From assembly GCA_964422415.1 (NCBI GenBank), contig CAYRBI010000095.1:1-23313 (forward strand): 23,313 nucleotides of DNA, written 5' to 3'. This DNA is from OLB16 sp964422415 (GTDB lineage Bacteria > Hinthialibacterota > Hinthialibacteria > OLB16). The position numbers and the translations under genes are program-made. Under the pieces are notes generated by a model. It searched no databases. It saw only the letters and a program-made list of their open reading frames with translations, and was not told where the DNA came from. Below, piece after piece: positions 23,233 to 23,313 of this stretch; position 1 is the stretch's first letter, and each line of letters starts with the position of its first letter.

Positions 23233-23313
23233 TCATTGATACAACTCCGTGTGCTCCGGATCGACCTGAGAGGGGGTGGGGAGTTCGTTGAGCTGGAACT
23301 CGTAGGCGCCCAT
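23233..23313 (-). CDS. C-terminus of a probable beta-helix / choice-of-anchor protein (partial)
   Basis: The frame is open to the window edge on the minus strand. The last 26 residues before a TGA begin with GAYEFQ and then a short polar tail ending in Tyr-Gln. A DxGAYEF ending is a familiar C-terminal mark of secreted right-handed beta-helix and choice-of-anchor Q proteins. The Met at the edge is probably internal. Identity rests on this six-residue tag only. Confidence 0.5.
   Translation of the reverse strand: MGAYEFQLNELPTPSQVDPEHTELYQ

Noticed and set aside
1..23313. CRISPR array, tRNA, rRNA, transposase or prophage
   Set aside because: No regularly spaced repeats, cloverleaf with a CCA end, ribosomal RNA core sequence or mobile-element protein motif was seen on reading both strands.

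Overview
The window reads as a chromosomal segment of a Gram-negative bacterium of moderate GC content (about 55% by eye, not calculated). It encodes an RND efflux pump, a lipoprotein, type IV pilus/type II secretion motor parts and ordinary housekeeping genes (obg, aroE, rplM, rpsI, panC, purQ, ebfC, recR). Gene order does not match a model organism that I recognise. A GH95-like glycosidase, a DUF2889 protein, a Lys/Ala-rich histone-H1-like peptide and a C-terminal GAYEFQ tail (typical of beta-helix/choice-of-anchor proteins) suggest an uncultured or poorly sampled lineage of the Sumerlaeota/Hydrogenedentota/Omnitrophota/deltaproteobacterial kind. That placement is a guess. A run of exactly 100 N at 7109-7208 marks the sequence as a draft scaffold.

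Layout. 1-3170 (+): the tail of a probable efflux adaptor, then a complete MdtB/MdtC-like RND permease. 3186-4571 (-): a polytopic UraA-fold-like permease, convergent with the pump. 4572-5403: a non-coding-rich region holding two promoter-like signals, an 8-bp inverted repeat, a 51-residue Lys/Ala/Pro peptide gene flanked by a 17-nt direct repeat, and a strong terminator. 5404-7108 (+): a lipoprotein gene overlapping obg, whose 3' end is lost in the gap. 7209-8913 (-): aroE followed by a znuA-like metal-binding protein gene whose 3' end is lost in the same gap. 9214-12215 (+): pilB and pilC type motor genes. 12216-12485: a convergent intergenic region with nested inverted repeats and a clear terminator for the ribosomal operon. 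12486-13936 (-): DUF2889 gene, rplM, rpsI. 14175-14849 (+): a hemolysin III/PAQR membrane protein, overlapping tail-to-tail with a family 2 glycosyltransferase (-). 15657-23174 (+): a long co-directional run of IMPase-like phosphatase, stand-alone class I glutamine amidotransferase, panC, a VapBC-like toxin-antitoxin pair, a secreted GH95-like glycosidase, purQ, ebfC and recR. Several junctions show 1-4 nt overlaps that imply translational coupling. 23233-23313 (-): the C-terminus of a probable beta-helix surface protein.

Most of the window is conserved housekeeping, and I see no CRISPR array, phage, transposase, rRNA or tRNA. I did not find a clear undescribed system. The best leads are the Lys/Ala peptide transcription unit with its flanking repeats, the nested inverted-repeat block after pilC, the IMPase-like/orphan amidotransferase/panC cluster, and the tight coupling of a divergent GH95 enzyme to purQ.
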